Origin: FEB-10 sp963710645
GTDB lineage: Bacteria; Acidobacteriota; Thermoanaerobaculia; Thermoanaerobaculales; Sulfomarinibacteraceae
Direction: 5' to 3'
DNA length: 64,000 nucleotides
Assembly (NCBI GenBank): GCA_963710645.1
Contig: CAVQBD010000006.1
Coordinates: forward strand, 62,001 to 126,000
The translations under genes and the position numbers were made by a program. Positions within the stretch are counted from its first letter, which is position 1. The number at the start of each line of letters is the position of its first letter. Under the pieces are notes generated by a model. That model saw nothing but the letters and a program-made list of their open reading frames with translations. It ran no database searches and was not told the DNA's origin. This document shows positions 62,030-64,000 of this stretch, piece by piece.

Positions 62030-62998
62030 TCATGGCAGCTCGGCGAGGGTGTCCACTGCGGCGATTCGGAACGGGTGGGCCGGATCCAACATCGCGTCGT
62101 AGGAGGCCGGCGGACGAGAACCACTGCCCCTCAGGCTCAACATCTGGGCGAGCAGGGTTTCGGCGCCGAAGCGCGGCAAAGACTTCCACATCCGCGCGCG
62201 CAGGTCGCCCGCCTCGAGTTCGCGTTTCGCAGCGCGCCTGATTGTGGGGACCGCGTGCCGGATGGTGGTCCACATGACTTCGAAACGCATCTCGCCCTTT
62301 GACCGGTCGACGCCCTCGTGGATCGTGTTGTCGCCGTGGACGCGGTAGCTGACCAGGGGTTCGGGGAGGATCAGCAATCGTCCGTGGCGGCAAGCGGAGA
62401 GGATGAAATCCCAGTCGTGGGTGTAGCGTAGGGGAAGAAAATCCAAACCTGCGTCGTCGAGCAGCGATCTGCGGAAGGCCACATTGGATGTGGTGGAGAC
62501 GAAGTTGGTTTCCAGCAGGGCCAGTTCCGGATCGCCGAGGTCCGACAGCATCGGGCCGTCGGTTGGCGCCGGCCACGGGGGCATGTTGGCCCAACCCTCC
62601 TTGATGCCGAGACCGGTATCGTCGGCATCCACCACCTCGATCCAGGAGGCTGCCAGGGCGACCTCGGGGTGTGTGCGGAAATTTTCGACCAGGCGCCGAA
62701 TGCGGTCCCGGTGATAACTGTCGTCGGAATTGAGCACGAAGAGCAGCTCGCCCCTCGCCAAGGACAGACCGACGTTGAGGGCGACGTGGGCGCCGCGGTT
62801 TTCCTGGTTGCGGATCCTGACCCGGGGCTCGGCCCGGTAGGGGCGCAGGATTTCCAGGGTGTTGTCGGTGGACCCATCGTCCACGATCACCAACTCGAGG
62901 TCGGCAAACGACGAGGCCAGCACGCTGTCCACTGCCCGTTCGATGAACCGGCCGTGGTTGTAGGACGGAATCACGACGCTGACGAGAGGGGACGACAT
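62030..62998 (-). CDS. GT2-family glycosyltransferase
   Basis: A 322-residue GT-A enzyme: PLVSVVIPSYNHGRFIERAV, then ELVIVDDGSTDNTLEILRPY and the DxD-like LLFVLNSDDSYH. The catalytic block has TSNVAFRRSLLDDAGLDFLP and YTHDWDFILSACRHGRLLIL ('HDWD' acid/base region), typical of Chlorobactene/WcaA-like GT2 members. The start at 62998 is the ATG at the first strand. It is convergent with the membrane protein before it. Confidence 0.9.
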   Translation of the reverse strand: MSSPLVSVVIPSYNHGRFIERAVDSVLASSFADLELVIVDDGSTDNTLEILRPYRAEPRVRIRNQENRGAHVALNVGLSLARGELLFVLNSDDSYHRDRIRRLVENFRTHPEVALAASWIEVVDADDTGLGIKEGWANMPPWPAPTDGPMLSDLGDPELALLETNFVSTTSNVAFRRSLLDDAGLDFLPLRYTHDWDFILSACRHGRLLILPEPLVSYRVHGDNTIHEGVDRSKGEMRFEVMWTTIRHAVPTIRRAAKRELEAGDLRARMWKSLPRFGAETLLAQMLSLRGSGSRPPASYDAMLDPAHPFRIAAVDTLAELP

Positions 62999-63026
62999 CC
63001 TGGAGAGACCTTAGCAGAAGAGGATC

Positions 63027-63230
63027 TGAGTTTTGAATTCTCGATTTTGAATTTTGAAATCCTGCACGACCTCCCCGGTCAGCCTTTTCGTTAAACGTTC
63101 AACGTTCAGGTTTCTCAACGTCTGACGAGGATTTCCAGCCATAAACGTTTAACTTTTGGCTCATCCGGATTTCCGTGAGATGGGCAGTGGTTGAATTTGA
63201 AATGAGAAATGTGAAATGTGATATTCGAGA
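63027..63230. repeat. Heptad repeats and short gap
   Basis: TTTTGAA/TTCTCGA units (63030-63056), AACGTTC/AACGTTC/AGGTTTC (63095-63118), AAACGTT units (63143-63155) and GAAATGA/GAAATGT/GAAATGT/GATATTC units (63198-63227) make up most of the stretch between two minus-strand genes. No gene is recognised from 62999 to 63323. Confidence 0.75.
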
Positions 63231-63323
63231 TGTTCCATCGCACCGACGTCATGTGCGGTTCCGGAGCCTACCAGCGGTCGACCCGGCGCCAGCATCCGGA
63301 ATTGCTCGTGCGAGGAGCCCCAA

Positions 63324-63677
63324 TCAGGGCCTTGGGTTCAGCAAACGCCAGATCATGGCACGGACCTGATCGAAGAGCTGTAGCGAATCGCCCACGCGAG
63401 TGGAGTCTATCGCCCCAGCATGAACCAGGAGGCGAAGATGGCAGTCGACCTCCTTCGCGGAGCCGTAGGCGATTCGCCAATGATGGAGTCTATCCCGGCC
63501 CGTTCGGCCGTGGCCTTCTGCAATGTTGGCGGGAACCGATGACGCCGATCTGATCACCTGATCGGCGAGGCTCTTGACGGGAGCCGGCACTCGTTTGACA
63601 AGAGAGATGGCTTCCCCGGCCGCCTCGATGGCCTTGCCGTAGACGATGAGCTGGTTGCCTTGGCACGCGTCGATCAT
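63324..63677 (-). CDS. Four-helix-bundle protein (23S IVS / S23-type)
   Basis: A 117-residue helical protein from the ATG at 63677 with a strong GGGAGGGG Shine-Dalgarno. The family signature is plain: LADQVIRSASSVPANIAEGH followed by RLHHWRIAYGSAKEVDCHLR. Members are encoded within rRNA intervening sequences or free in genomes of several phyla and are thought to bind nucleic acid; function is not settled. It stands alone at the right end of the window. Confidence 0.9.
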   Translation of the reverse strand: MIDACQGNQLIVYGKAIEAAGEAISLVKRVPAPVKSLADQVIRSASSVPANIAEGHGRTGRDRLHHWRIAYGSAKEVDCHLRLLVHAGAIDSTRVGDSLQLFDQVRAMIWRLLNPRP

Positions 63678-64000
63678 GATCCCCTCCCAGCGAACGACCC
63701 GGGGGTGATCGCGACGCGCTCTGAGGGACAGCGATCAACGGCAGTCGGCAGGGGCTGGACAGGGACAGCAACCGGCGTCCGAGGCAGATGGCGGCATCGG
63801 CAAACAGCGACCACAATCCGGGGCAATCGCCGCTGAACACTGCCGCGGCCCCTGATCGCTGACGCAGCCGCCGATCACGGACGCTGTCCCTGATTGCCGT
63901 CGCTGATTGCTGTTTCCTGTCGCCGCCCCTGGATTTCGGGCACGGGCACGGAGACGGACACGGCGAAACCCCAACGCCACGATTCTCCGGATGAACCAAA
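63678..64000. repeat. Low-complexity, degenerate-repeat stretch at the right end
   Basis: A GC-rich stretch full of variants of GGGACAGCG, GATCGCTGA and CAATCAGCG-type words on both strands, with a six-base GGGCAC/GGAGAC/GGACAC run near 63939-63963. No gene is seen. It may continue past the window. Confidence 0.6.

Overview
This is a 64-kb, mostly GC-rich bacterial chromosome segment dominated by cell-surface carbohydrate genes. Bactofilin, a type II secretion-like pseudopilin, a Ycf46-type AAA ATPase, a four-helix-bundle IVS-type protein, and large secreted proteins ending in an 'F-E-S/T-G-D ... W' motif suggest an Acidobacteriota-like (for example Thermoanaerobaculia-like) or related Gram-negative organism. 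That assignment is inference; there is no rRNA or taxonomic marker here.

Layout. (1) 1-14 kb: an exopolysaccharide/O-glycan locus, all on +. It holds a sulfotransferase remnant and a second sulfotransferase, four GT4 glycosyltransferases, a GNAT protein, a candidate polymerase-like membrane protein and a NodB-type deacetylase. It ends in a pglC-(acyltransferase)-pglD-pglE-pglF-like operon for a di-N-acetylbacillosamine-type sugar, closed by a clear terminator. (2) 14-23.1 kb: a lasso-peptide-like RiPP cluster. It has a nucleotidyltransferase, an ABC exporter, an HprK-like kinase, a short leader-containing precursor, an asparagine-synthetase-like lactam synthetase, a transglutaminase-like leader protease (B2) and a PqqD-like recognition protein (B1). 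The precursor has a plausible YxxP...T-x-G leader, but its putative core has no Asp/Glu at ring positions 7-9. I consider this the most interesting locus. (3) 23.2-42.2 kb: housekeeping and accessory genes (AI-2E-type permease, bactofilin, tRNA-Gly, pseudopilin, M20 peptidase, histidine kinase, amidase, two tandem 97-aa paralogues, a seven-repeat FG-GAP protein, Maf, RluA-type pseudouridine synthase, a minimal histidine kinase, Ycf46 ATPase, DedA, OppD/OppF ATPases). (4) 42.5-53.5 kb: a second glycan locus with a Wzm/Wzt ABC exporter, GT2 and GT4 enzymes and a sulfatase-fold lipoprotein. (5) 53.6-64 kb: a beta-helix secreted protein, a wHTH-TPR regulator/tautomerase/FAD-monooxygenase group, a membrane protein, another GT2 and a four-helix-bundle protein.

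Two window-wide features matter to anyone using this annotation. First, the gaps between transcription units are full of degenerate heptanucleotide tandem repeats (units such as GTGAATA, GTTCAAC, GACTCGG, CTACTGC, AATTTCG). They are almost absent inside operons. Second, at least 16 frame shifts interrupt otherwise well-conserved genes, all but one of them before 24 kb. They are most dense at 5.6-7.7 kb. The reading frame resumes with family-typical sequence after each shift, which looks more like sequencing or assembly indels than true gene decay. Composite coordinates are given for those genes.
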